From contig OW240921.1 in NCBI GenBank assembly GCA_933207985.1, positions 103,842,297-103,906,296 on the forward strand: a DNA stretch of 64,000 nucleotides. Direction: 5' to 3'. A model generated the notes under the pieces. It saw nothing but the letters and a program-made list of their open reading frames with translations. It did not search any database and was not told the origin of the DNA. The DNA comes from Pelobates cultripes (taxonomy: Eukaryota; Chordata; Amphibia; Anura; Pelobatidae). Positions within the stretch are counted from its first letter, which is position 1. Each line of letters begins with the position of its first letter. The translations under genes and the position numbers were made by a program. This document shows positions 53,955-64,000 of the stretch, piece by piece.

Positions 53955-54700
53955 CTAGTGTGGAGATGTGCCGTGCTGCAGCGGTCCTCCTAACTTCACA
54001 GCCTCTTGGGGAGGTACAGGATATTGCCCCTGCTTATGCCGGCCCAATGGTAGGTGGCCTGCAGTAAGAGATGCTAGGAGATGGTGCTGACATCTCCAAA
54101 ATTTTCGGGTGCACCTTGGGCCTTGAGCCGTCTTTCTTCGCCGGGTGAGTGTGTAGCCCTTGTGATGCATTTTGGTGCATGCAATCCATAATAATTCTCC
54201 AGAAATCCTCGAACAGCAAGTTGAGCTTACAGAGGATGTCGGCTCTGGACTGGCACATGGCGTCCGCCATTTTGGATTGCACTCCACGCTGATCTGCTTG
54301 CATGTTAGATGCTTTGGTCCACAGATGTCTGAAGTTTCAGTTGCTTGTTGTTGGGGGAACCTGGATAACTCCCGCTGGCAGAGGGGTGGACGGGAACGTC
54401 TAATGCTGCTCTGTCCCAAAGAACGTGGGGCGGAAAGATCTGCCGCCTCTCTCACATCCCTGTCCTCAGGTAGGCCACAACACCAATTCTCGCTTTTGCT
54501 GCTAAATGCGCTTCTAGTAAGCAGCAAAAATCACGCATGTAATGCCAGGCAAGCTTCTAAAGGTCTCACAATCTTTTAATTAGAGAATTTTTGCTTAAAA
54601 GAATGATTATTGGGAACTTTGGCACGGAACTCATGCAAGGTACGTCTGCCCAGTATGGCTGTCAAGCCCCGCCCCCTCCAATACATCATATTTAGTTCAT
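53955..54700 (-). mobile_element. Possible 5' end of an L1/Tx1-type LINE
   Basis: On the minus strand the block opens with a GC-rich GGAGGGGGCGGGGCTTGACA (near 54680), as at the 5' end of many frog LINEs, and then a frame containing MQADQRGVQSKMADAMCQSR... and KLNLLFEDFWRIIMDCMHQN, which resembles the start of an L1/Tx1 ORF1-like protein (54034-54303). A second overlapping frame of 190 codons (53955-54527) covers the same DNA and is probably a shadow. No RNA-binding or zinc motif is complete. Low confidence. Confidence 0.35.
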
Positions 54701-55340
54701 TTTCTATAACAAATTCTACACAAGACTGATTGAAGAAATGTATAAACGAAAATACACATGACCTTTCTGACAAGCAAAGGGTTAATAAGTAATTGCTTCT
54801 GACTAACATATAGGTTGGTTGCTTGCTGTTATTGCATAAAGCCTTAATGACAGTGTAACGCAAAGTGATCATTATACACAGCCTCGTGTGTGAAGGTGCT
54901 TTATACTATCAATTCATTCTTCAATTACTAGAATCTAACACCAAACTGTGAGACTACAGAACTTAATAACCAGGTAATTTACTGCATAGTCTTATTAACG
55001 ATTAAAGCATCTTTATTGCTTTTGTCATTGGATTAGAACAACAGAATGAATGATGTATGTACAATTTATTAACATCAATACATGTCTCAACTGCATTATC
55101 AATAAGACCATAATTACATTTTGCAGAAAATGCGTATTTAGATTAATCCCTGTCCGATTAGAAAGAACAGAGGATATGAAGCTAAAACATAGATCTTGAT
55201 AACACGCATTGTCCCCCAATTCTTAAGCCACATAATACCGTTCCTTAATGCAACCACAATTTTTGCTGTGAATTTTCCTTTTGTTTCTATCACAGAAACT
55301 GTGATGTCTTCCAAGTACGATAAAATTAAAATTTTGAGGT
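54701..55340. other. Unassigned AT-rich stretch
   Basis: No gene or repeat family recognised. Confidence 0.4.

Positions 55341-55342
<2 letters not shown>

Positions 55343-55380
<38 letters not shown>
55343..55380. repeat. (AT)n microsatellite
   Basis: About 19 TA units without interruption. Confidence 0.97.
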
Positions 55381-55383
<3 letters not shown>

Positions 55384-56273
55384 AGAATACAATATTACCA
55401 TTTCCTGTATTAAATGCATCTCCTGACACTAAACATAAACATAAAAGTGGATTCAAAAACAAATATAGAAAATAAAAAAGAGAGACAGTCTGAGACAGTC
55501 TGAACCTTTTACACCTTTATCATATGATTTGTAGGTTAGTGACATCTGACATATTACCAACTGGCCATCCCTGCTTTGGGGACATGTGTACAGTAACTAA
55601 TAGATTATATGGCTTGAACTATATAGAACCATGACATACACACTGAAAAATGTTTTGTTGAAGGGTACTTTAGTTGCTTAGTGTATCTCCAATCGATTTT
55701 CCATCATGTAATTCTCCCCCCACCCCACTTATAAGTAACAATCCTTTTAGAACCAAATTCCCATTTGCTGAAATATTGCTTGATTTTGCAATGTAAAGAG
55801 ATAATTTGTATTGACAGCTCACTATCTAATGGCTACTGACCACAATAAGACCAAGGTCAATTTATATGCTACATTCTATCTTCCCCCTTGTAAACAAAGA
55901 CCTTTGTCACATCCCCTGTAACATCAATACTGTGTCAATAGTAATAGTAATGGTTGATGTGGGGTCTATTCTGTGGAATAAAGTATGTTTTATAGTCACC
56001 ATCGAATGTATGTCTAATTATTTTTCAATACGCTTTTGTTGGCACATTGAGTGTTTCCACTGTATATAACTCAAAAACAATTGCCTTATATGTTTAATTA
56101 AAATGAGGAGCAGATCTGTGACTATTTAAAATATAATAAATAGCATTTGTTTGTGAGAAGTTCACGGTGTCCATTTTCAACAATAATGAATTCATCATAA
56201 ACTTCGATAAAATGGAGCCATACATTATCACATAGCATTTTCTTTTTTTCTATGCGTTTACAGTTCTTGGTGT
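55381..56273. other. Unassigned stretch
   Basis: No gene or repeat family recognised. A short tandem GAGACAGTCT duplication occurs near 55480-55500. Confidence 0.4.
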
Positions 56274-58386
56274 TTAACCCCTTAAGGACGGAGCCAAATG
56301 TACACGTTGTGAACAAAACAAAATGTAAACAAAACCTGGCATTTGCGCTACATGTCTGTCCAACCGTAATTCACCTCTTTCATAGTAAATGCACCCACCC
56401 TTATTATATATCATTTTATTCAGGGGAAACAGGGCTTTCATTTAATATCAAATATTTAGCTATGAAACATAATTTAATGTGAAAAAAATGGGAGAAAATA
56501 CGATTTTTTTGGATTTTTTTAGTTCTACATGACATTTTAACGGTCAATGTCATAATACTGTTTGCTTTTACTGCAATAAAATACACATATTTGTATTCAG
56601 TAAAGTCTCACGTGTAAGACAGTACCCCCTATGTACAGGTTTTATGGCGTTTTGGGGAAGTTACAGGTCAAATATAGCACGTTACATTTGAAATTGAAAT
56701 TCGCCAGATTGGTTACATTGCCTTTGGGACTCTATAGTAGCCCAGGAATGAAATTTTTATATCAGAGCGGTGAAATAGTTAACCTGCCAGAGTTGTAATG
56801 GGTATGTCTGTGTTTTTAGTAGTTATTTGTTTCCGCCAAACACTGGCCAAAGAAGCGCTAGTATTTGTTTTTGTGCGTGAAAAAAATGCAAAAAACGTTT
56901 CTACCTTGGCCAGTGTTTGTGACTAAGTGGCTACTAAAAAAGACTGGATATACCCCGTTTGCAATACCTTGGGTTGTCTACTATTGCAAATGGTATGCCA
57001 TCATAGGGGTAATTTTCATTCTTGGGCTACCATAGGGTCTCAAAGGCAACGTAACCAATCTGGCGAATTTTAATGTGAAAAAAATGAAACGCAAGCCTTA
57101 TATTTGACGCCGTAACTTTTGAAAACACTATAAAACCTGTACATGAGGGGTACTGTTGTACTCGGGAGACTTCACTGAACACAAATATTTGTGTTTCAAA
57201 ACAGTAAAAAGTATCATAGCAATAATATTGTCCGTTTAATGCTGTTTGTGCGTGAAAAATGCAAAAAAACGTCACTTTTACTGGCGATATCATCGTTGTA
57301 ATACATTTTACTGTTTTGAAACACTAATATTTGTGTTCAGCGAAGTCTCCCGAGTAGAACAGTACCCCCCATGTACAGGTTTTATGGTGTCTTGGAAAGT
57401 TATAGGGTTAAATATAGTGCTAGCAAATTAAATTCTCTTTACTTTCGGCATGGGTTGTCAGGCAGGTCCCGCTAATTGTAATTAATTAAGATACCTAATT
57501 ATGTAAAAAATATTACATAAATATATATGTAGAATTAATATATGTATATATATACGTATGTGTATATATATGTATATATCTATATAATTTTTTTAAAATA
57601 TTTTTATTTATATATAGGTATATATAGTGATATATACGTATATATTTATGTATATAGATATATATATATTATTTCGTTCTACGTGTATTTTGATATATAT
57701 ATATATATATATTAATTTCACAAAACAGTTAGAACGAAATAACACACATCTATATATTTTTAATTATTTATTTTTAATTATTTTTTTAATTTTATTTTTT
57801 AACGTATTTACATTTTTATTTTTTTTATATTATATATAAATATATATATAACAATAATTATATATATATTTAATCAGTATCAGTCTACGTATAATTTGAT
57901 ATTAATATATATATATAATTATATATATATTAATAGTAAAATACACCTAGACGGTGTACATGTGTGTATGTATATGTGTATATATATACTTTTATCATAT
58001 ATATATAATATATATATATGATCTAAGTATATATAATTTTATTTTTTTACACTTTTAACTTATTTTACTTTTATTTTCAGCCAGCAGGGGGACCCCCTGT
58101 AATTACAGGCAGCCCCCCTGCTGGCAATACAGAAGCCAGCCATACCCGGCCATGTGATTGTGGGGTCCTCGCTAGGACCCCACTCTCACACGGCCGGGGG
58201 GCTTCCTGGAGGACGGTCGTGCCGCGGGGGGCTCCCTGGGAGTCCCCCCCACCGCGATCGCCGGCGTGGGACCGCCGGCGACCGGGTAAGTACAGAAAGA
58301 CCGGAGGGCGTACTATTACGCCCGGCGGCGTTTAGAGCCGCCTATTAGAGGACGTAATAGTACGCCCTGCGGTCTTAAGGGGTTAA
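56274..58386. mobile_element. 2.1-kb non-autonomous piggyBac-like element
   Basis: TTAA at 56274-56277 and 58383-58386. Ends CCCCTTAAGGACGG (left) and the complement of CCCCTTAAGACCGC (right): a TTAA target with termini starting CCC fits piggyBac. The interior contains three copies of a roughly 170-bp block (about 56585-56760 and 57320-57420 in one orientation, 57015-57185 inverted), a 0.6-kb stretch of degenerate TA/TATG repeats (57520-58060), and a GC-rich end (58080-58380) with a 15-bp hairpin (GGGCGTACTATTACG and complement). No transposase. Confidence 0.88.
57520..58065. repeat. Degenerate (TA)n/(TATG)n region
   Basis: Almost pure A/T with interspersed TATGTATA and TATACGTA units. It lies inside the piggyBac-like element. 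Frames here are low-complexity. Confidence 0.9.
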
Positions 58387-58667
58387 CTTGTATCTGCTTG
58401 GCAGCAGGGAATATGTGACTCCAATAAATACTGTATTAAAGACAATTTAACTCAATCCTTAGAATGCCTCATATTTTCACTTCACCCATGACCTCCTTAA
58501 AGAATTCTGCATAAGCCTGGGTTTTGTTACCTTATAAATGTAAGCCTGGCTTTTATCTCGATATATGATGTTGTTTCAAAAAAAAGAATTTGAACACAAA
58601 AGCTGTGAAATATATAACAGAATCCTATTCAAAGTATGAAACGTGTATCAGACTCGGCATAAAGCTG
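58387..58667. other. Short unassigned gap between two transposons
   Basis: No feature recognised. Confidence 0.4.
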
Positions 58668-59689
58668 TCAAAGCACAGTGGCGTCTCTAGGATTCATTTT
58701 TCGGGGGGGCACATGGAGGGCCAGTGACAAAAGTAGGGGGGCACATTTAACCCCGCCCTCGCCGCAGTTTGACCCCGCCCCTGTCACATGTTAAGCCACG
58801 CCCCCGACACAATGTGTTTTGTTTTTTAAATAATACCTGGTGGAGGAATCATGATTTTCCACCAGGGATTATTAAAAAACAAACACATTATCCTTGATAC
58901 AGTGCCATAGTTGCCAACATTTGAAAAAAAATTTCCAAGGACATTTTGCAGCACAGCTATCAATTACTGTCTGGGTATAATATCCCTTGACAGTCAGTGC
59001 TCTCTGTATAATACAGGGTTGTGTGTATAATAAATTGGGACACTCAGTGCTCCCTGTATAGTGCTGCTCTCTGTATAATCCCAAGACAGAGAGCAGCACT
59101 ATACAGGAAGCACTGACTATCCCGGGATATTTTATACACACAGATCTGTATTATACAGAGAGCTGAGCATATACCCCAATCTCTAGACTACTAGTACCTG
59201 TCAACAGCAGCTCCCAGACGCGTGTAACAGGGCTAAAGTGTGCGACAGCTCACACAGATTATTCAGCGGTAAAGTGCACTCGCTGGCAGAGCCAAACTGG
59301 GAATCCCTGGGAATCCAAAGCAGCCCTGGAAAAAAAACGTATGCCATTCCTACAAGTCAAAATATATATATATATATATATAGTACAGTAAGCACACAAG
59401 CTCACTGACATGCGCAAACAGGCTTACTGACAGACAAAACTCTCTGACTCACACACACAAGCTTACTACAGACACTCACTTGTATAAACAGAAGGCTCAC
59501 TACAAAGAAGTTCAGGGACACACACGCAAGCTCAATAAAGACAAGCTCACTGACACACACATGCTCACTAAATAGAAGCTCACTGACACACACAAGCAGT
59601 ACCATTTTAATAGAGTTAAGGGCCCCTGGGCAAAGCAATGCACTGGGGCCCTTCCTACACAACAACTCACAGGAATTTTAATTATTGAT

Positions 59690-59753
59690 AGACTGCAGAG
59701 TCCATACACACACACAGACTGCTGAGTCCATACACACACACAGACTGCTGAGT

Positions 59754-59786
<33 letters not shown>

Positions 59787-59809
59787 TTGCCGAGTCCATA
59801 CACACACAC
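59690..59809. repeat. (CA)n with TCCATACACACACACAGACTGC units
   Basis: Tandem units of about 30 bp (e.g. 59699-59750) grading into pure (CA)n, and broken off by the gap, which probably failed to assemble because of this repeat. After the gap a related GGGGGCAGTATG/TGTGTGTATG minisatellite continues to about 59985. Confidence 0.9.
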
Positions 59810-59909
59810 NNNNNNNNNNNNNNNNNNNNNNNNNNNNNNNNNNNNNNNNNNNNNNNNNNNNNNNNNNNNNNNNNNNNNNNNNNNNNNNNNNNNNNNNNNN
59901 NNNNNNNNN
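59810..59909. other. Assembly gap (100 N)
   Basis: Exactly 100 N between a (CA)n-rich and a G/T-rich minisatellite. Its size is a placeholder. Confidence 0.99.
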
Positions 59910-60499
59910 GGGCAGTATGGGGGGCAATGTGTGTGTATGGGGGCAGTATGGGGGCAGTGTGTGTATGGGGGCAATGTGTGTGTGTACACCCCCCCAGCCT
60001 ACCTGTCACTTGTGGGGGTCAGGCAGCCATCTTCTGAAGCAGCATGGGCTGCTGCATAACGGCGGGGGCGGGGCTTACCAGCGGGAGGCGGGGCTTCGTT
60101 TGGGGGCGGAGCCTGTGCCGGGGAGCCAATCAGTGCTCCCTCCAGCCACAGACAGCCCCCAGCCCCTCAGCACTGCATTCCCTCCCTGGCTGTCACAGGC
60201 TGTTACAGAGGGAAGCCCATGGCCAGCAAGTTGCCGGCATTTGGGGGGGGCCCAAGGGGGGACACAGCATGATGTAGGGGGGGCCATGGCCCCCTCTGGC
60301 CCCCCCCTAGCGACGCCACTGTCAAAGCATAACACATCTATAGGAAAAGAATATATAGAAGCCTTACTGAAAAACTTTAAAAAAGTTTAAAAAGCATTTC
60401 CAGATGTTCAAAAGGTATATGATGTAAAATAGGATATTCCAAACCATCCAAAACTAAAAAAAAAAAAGGTGGGACTTTAAATATCCTCATATGGTATAG

Positions 60500-60612
60500 G
60501 AAATGGGTAGGCAATCTTTGGCATCCCAGATGTTGTAGACTAAACCTACCATAGTTTTCTAACAGAGATGTACTCCACAACATCTGGAGTATTGAAGGTT
60601 ACCTAGGATGGC
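60500..60612. mobile_element. hAT MITE, degraded (family of 10101 and 17991)
   Basis: AATGGGTAGGCAATCTTTGG on the left and the complement of GGTAACCTTCAATACTCCAG on the right are inverted, with inner GATGTTGTAGAC / CACAACATC. A flanking 8-bp duplication could not be read with confidence. Confidence 0.7.
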
Positions 60613-61579
60613 ATAATAACCATTTTAGCTCAGTATGGCTCTGCATTGCTACTGATTGTACATTAGCTTGATGTTCTATTTCAGCATGGGATCCTAAACT
60701 AGTAAATAATCTTATAAAGTGGATACATAGAGTTATTATAGCTAATATTAACATGTTGTCTTGTGTACATATCCACTGGAATATTTGGCTATATAATCAC
60801 TCATAGTGATGTGTGCATTCTTCAAAACAGCGGGGACATGTAAAAGTCTTTGTCAAGAAACGGGCTATTCCTTTTTTAACCCTTCAGTCTATTGGCTTGA
60901 GGATGTGAATTTTTATTTTTATTTGCACATACGTTGATATCTTTTTTTATATCTTTTTTTATTTAAAAATGTTTATTTTTGTAATAACATATACAAACAT
61001 TGTAACAGAAGTAGTTGAATATATTTGCAATATTGAATATTAAATTCACATATAGAGTGCCTAAGTGGTTATTTTGTGTACATATTCATAAGTTGATATC
61101 TTATGCTGGTTTTCTTTGTACCCAGTTTTTATTTTATATTTTATTTCTTTTGCATCAGAATACAATGTTTGTTTTTTAACCGAGAAAAGAAATTGAAAAT
61201 CATCTGCCTAATGTTTGATTCTTAAATATCATATGAATTCTTCCAAAAAAATAATCATTATAGCTTTTCATCATCGCAGTGGAAGGGAAAATTATGATTT
61301 TGGATAGTGGTTATCAAAGTTGCTTATTAGAATTTCTGATATAGGCAGGGGTAAAAGGAAACTCTGGCTAATAGTTTTAAAGAAAAACTGTGTATTCCTA
61401 ATTAGGCCGTGGATAAATGTATTGGTGAGTTAGATTTTTGGGGACAGCCTCTTGCTCTATCACCATCCAATAATCTTATTGCTCTTTAGAGAAGGAATAA
61501 ACATCATAAAATGGAACAGAGAGCCATGTCAAGGATGCAGAGAATGTTACATTCTGCTTCATAGTGTGGCGGGATGCCT
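60613..61579. other. Gene-free AT-rich stretch
   Basis: No gene or repeat family was recognised. Confidence 0.45.
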
Positions 61580-61659
61580 TTAACCCCTTAAGGACCAAAC
61601 TTCTGGAATAAAAGGGAATCATGACATGTCACACATGTCATGTGTCCTTAAGGGGTTAA
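61580..61659. mobile_element. 72-bp piggyBac-like mini-MITE
   Basis: TTAA (61580-61583) then CCCCTTAAGGACCAAACTTC ... and GTGTCCTTAAGGGG before TTAA (61656-61659). The body is 72 bp and holds a second palindrome (ACATGTCAC/CATGTCATGT). The ends match those of the 2.1-kb element at 56274, of which it looks like an extreme internal-deletion derivative. Confidence 0.88.
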
Positions 61660-62572
61660 ATGTTGTGGAAGAGAGATCTGGGTGAAGATGTTTATGATGA
61701 TACATGGAAATTGCTATGAATTGTCTAATTACATTACAATAAAAGAAAGTGTCTATAAGAGTGTTTTGCAATGATACCTGGAAAATCTCGCTTTTACCCA
61801 GGTCTCTCCATTTTGTTTTCATGGATATGGCTCAAGAGGTACCTACTACCACATGTAATGGACATTTAGAATGATTGTAGTTCTATGAAGAGAGTTTTTG
61901 CTCGCCATAGACCGCTATTTAATTAGATTATTAATGCAGACCCAAAGCTAGCTATACTGTGTGGTGCACTGTTGACATCTGCAGACATGGGAGACTGATA
62001 TAGCAGACAATTTCTTTACTCATAATATAATTTGGCTTTTTTTGTTTTCACAAAAAGTGTTTGAGTTTGCTTTACCTTATTGCTATAATAAATATACATT
62101 TTATTTCCAAATTCCCTATGCCCTAGTCCATTCTTTCGACTACTCAATAATTTCCCTTCTACTCTCTAATAATATGCTTGTTTAACATTTTATTTTATGC
62201 TTTATCGTGTATTTATTACCTAATTTTTTTTTTATTGTGGCATAGTGTCTTGTCTTCCTTTAAATGACACTTCTCCTCCCATATTTTTCTCTTTTCTTAT
62301 TGTTGGTTATTTTATCCGGCATTCCCAATGTATCCCTGTGTTCTCTTGTTCTGGTTTTTGATCTTGTTACATGTACGATATACTTCTTCCTCTGTTTCTT
62401 TCAAAAGAAAAATGTAACAAAAATCATTATCTTATAATATTTATTAGTGTGTGGGGGTAGAGAGGGACATTTAATTTCAGGGCAAATCATGGGATTGTGG
62501 GATTGGGTGCCTAGTAGACACTTTGCTGGCTGGGAGATATACATTAACTATTTATTTCGAGAAAGTATACTT
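61660..62572. other. Gene-free stretch
   Basis: No gene or repeat family was recognised. The sequence 'taatgcagacccaaagctag' and its surroundings are of mixed composition and may be single-copy. Confidence 0.4.
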
Positions 62573-62700
62573 TGCTTACTAAGGTGAGTGGAAGTGTCTG
62601 GCTCTATAATATTAGGACCAGAAGACTGTACAAGCGTTGCTTACTAAGGTGAGTGGAGTACCTGGCTCTGTAATATTAGGACCAGGAGACGGTACAATCC
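62573..62700 (+). repeat. Tandem duplication of a 65-bp unit
   Basis: Two adjacent units (from about 62575 and 62640), each reading GCTTACTAAGGTGAGTGGA, then CTGGCTCT...TAATATTAGGACCAG and GTACAA. They differ at several positions. The GGTGAGTGG step and a nearby hairpin-prone segment (62770-62800, GGTAGGAGCTGG...CCCACCACC) recall the hairpin modules of the foldback elements, but this link is weak. Confidence 0.75.
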
Positions 62701-63004
62701 TGATTCAGTTATTAATTACGGTGGAGCTTATTTCCCAAAACACACTTGCTGTGGAAAGAGGTAGGAGCTGGTATTTGATTCCCACCACCAACCTGCACAA
62801 GGGATAAGTAAAGAGGCAGGTAATTTATAACTTACATACCTGCTGTTCTTTTCATTGATGCTGAAATGTTTAATGCACATATATAGTCAAGCAATTCTAG
62901 GCAACTTGACCACAATTCTGTGGCCCATATGACCTTACACAGCACCGCGGCTTACACCCAAATATTGTTTTTTATGCTCTGAAACAGCAATGTGATCTAA
63001 TAAA

Positions 63005-63130
63005 TAGTTAATGAAAAAGACCCGGCAGGGTCGAAACGTCGATGGATTTTTTTGTACATCACAGATGATTTATTAAAGCACCAGTTTTCCTATTAACCAG
63101 AAGACCTGTGAGTGCATTTTGATTTTTATT
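63005..63130 (+). repeat. GAAAC-type retro-repeat with hammerhead-like remnant
   Basis: GTTAATGAAAAAGACCC-GGCA-GGGTCGAAACGTC (63007-63040): a 5-bp stem flanked on the 5' side by AATGA and on the 3' side by GAAAC then GTC, followed by an AATA-rich spacer and GTGAGTGCATTTTG. The arrangement of TGA, stem, GAAA is that of a hammerhead ribozyme core, as in ribozymes carried by Penelope-like retroelements, but the CTGATGA box is imperfect here. A complete ribozyme is not claimed. Confidence 0.4.
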
Positions 63131-63219
63131 TTTGTTTATATATTTGACGCCAACAATTTGCACCCAGGCATGTGAGTTAAAAATTTATATTTTTTTGGAG
63201 GTGAGTGCCAAGCGTTCAC

Positions 63220-63220
63220 C

Positions 63221-63262
<42 letters not shown>

Positions 63263-63266
63263 TATT
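63220..63266. repeat. (TA)n microsatellite
   Basis: Two runs of TA separated by TATG. It follows a small hairpin GGTGAGTGCC...TTCACC at 63200-63219. Confidence 0.95.
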
Positions 63267-63421
63267 AAGAAACAAGAAAAATGCAATACATATCAAATGT
63301 CTGTCTATTACAATTATGGACATAAATGAAAATGCAATACACAACACATAATACTAAAATGTAATATATGTAGGAATTACTGGAAAAACATTGTATAAGC
63401 ACCAATAAAGGATAGTTTATA

Positions 63422-63535
63422 CCGACCAAGGTACAAGCTGAGACTCAGTGTAATCCCAGTGTTTTGGTACCTAAACCTTTATCAAGAATTAATGGGCTAG
63501 TGCAGCTAGTACAACATGTAGTTATAACACAAGAA
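63422..63535 (-). repeat. GAAAC-type retro-repeat fragment, minus strand
   Basis: On the minus strand, CTTGATAAAGGTTTAGGTACC followed by AAAACACTGGGATTACACTG: the same TGAT, stem, AAAAC order as in the copy at 63005, with further decay. The family assignment is tentative. Confidence 0.35.
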
Positions 63536-64000
63536 ATCTATCGTTATTAGATACCACAAAAAATTATTAAACATTATAAGGGACAGACTGTCTCCTTTAT
63601 AGTGTTAATAAAGATAATGCATTTCCTGGACCAGAATCCAGCAACATAAAATAAGGACAATAATTGGAAACAGAGATCAGATGCACTAATTCTATAAAGA
63701 GATATCATCATCTTTTAGAAAACACATTTCCATTTGATCAGTGAAACAATTTCCATTTATATATTTTGTTTGTTTGTTTATTTTTAGTTACCATAACTCT
63801 CCATTCACTACCATAACTCACCATTCACTAACATATGCAGAAAAAGGCCAGTTAGAAAACCAGTTCTTGTATAATGATTTAACCTAGAGTTGGCGCCATA
63901 CATTTACTAATAATGTTTGTCGCAATATCTAGATCGCATCTAAATTAATCCAACAGCACATCCTCACTCTATTATAAACGTACAGTTCCCTAGGCAAACA
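63536..64000. other. Unassigned stretch to the window end
   Basis: No gene or repeat family recognised. A short tandem (CTACCATAACTC-like) occurs near 63790-63825. Confidence 0.4.

Larger units (their letters stand above)
58668..60329. mobile_element. hAT-type non-autonomous element with perfect 8-bp TSD
   Basis: The element at 58676-60321 has ends CAGTGGCGTCTCTAGGATTC (left) and the complement of CAGTGGCGTCGCTAGGGGGG (right), flanked on both sides by TCAAAGCA (58668-58675 and 60322-60329). It contains a long inverted pair around 58998-59160 (TGTATAGTGCTGCTCTCTGT and complement, arms about 80 bp), CA-rich segments at 59395-59810 and a 100-N gap. No transposase is seen. The real length is unknown because of the gap. 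Confidence 0.93.

Noticed and set aside
53955..54527. 190-codon minus-strand frame as a host gene
   Set aside because: No domain, arginine/serine/proline-rich without pattern, overlaps another frame with LINE-like start. More likely non-coding part of a LINE 5' end.
54172..54579. 135-codon plus-strand frame
   Set aside because: Antisense to the LINE-like block, with no motif.
58154..58348. 64-codon GC-rich frame
   Set aside because: It lies in the GC-rich terminal hairpin region of the piggyBac-like element; composition, not coding, explains the open frame.
59512..60390. Frames of 124-165 codons spanning the second gap
   Set aside because: They cross 100 N of unknown length and consist of His/Thr or Cys/Val repeats from the (CA)n array.

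Overview
The window looks like repeat-rich, gene-poor vertebrate DNA, most likely from an anuran amphibian. No host protein-coding exon, tRNA or rRNA gene could be recognised. The evidence for a frog is the mix of mobile elements: CR1 LINEs whose 3' ends finish in TTCTATGTTTCTATG, L1/Tx1-type and L2-type LINE fragments, a chromodomain Ty3/gypsy element of Tf1/sushi type, a Tc1-like element with long terminal repeats, and many TTAA-flanked and hAT-type MITEs. The species cannot be fixed from the sequence. Two runs of exactly 100 N (15129-15228 and 59810-59909) are assembly gaps.

Layout. 1-9.8 kb: simple repeats, a hAT-like end, a CR1 3' end split by a TTAA MITE, a solo gypsy LTR with a perfect 5-bp target duplication (5181-6002), a foldback repeat (7.1-7.95 kb) and MITE debris. 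9.9-17.2 kb: a decayed L1/Tx1 reverse transcriptase with a hAT MITE inside it, a stretch without genes, then an L2-like LINE on the minus strand that keeps a 2A-like motif and endonuclease but has lost its RT. 17.9-26.3 kb: a hAT MITE, an L2 3' tail, and a nearly intact 5.36-kb Ty3/gypsy element on the minus strand (20931-26285). 27.7-36.4 kb: a broken CR1, an internally deleted Tc1 element inside a CA-rich repeat, two MITEs and a second foldback element. 37-47.9 kb: MITEs, a Tx1 RT fragment, a hAT-like element with a CA-rich minisatellite, a 0.5-kb foldback MITE, two more TTAA MITEs and some single-copy DNA. 48.5-52 kb: a near-perfect 1.2-kb palindrome that is a head-to-head insertion with a 15-bp target duplication, then a minus-strand CR1. 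53.9-64 kb: a possible L1/Tx1 5' end, a 2.1-kb piggyBac-like non-autonomous element, a 1.65-kb hAT element with a perfect 8-bp duplication, an 80-bp mini-MITE and retroelement-like repeat modules.

Main results. (1) The Ty3/gypsy element shows, from sequence alone, a TATA box, a start site and an 11-nt pairing between the predicted RNA 5' end and the sequence next to the LTR, the layout of Tf1/sushi self-priming. Its gag-pol overlap carries a slippery-like heptamer. It is young (two substitutions between its LTRs) but its RT is broken by a deletion. (2) Two diverged loci (about 35.7 and 49.4 kb) share a module of two hairpins repeated twice, with conserved spacing and a compensatory base-pair change, which suggests a structured RNA in an undescribed or poorly described retroelement. 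(3) The 49-kb palindrome is best read as one retrotransposition event that placed two copies head to head. (4) A CR1 copy elsewhere in the window serves as an empty site and proves TTAA target duplication for one MITE family.
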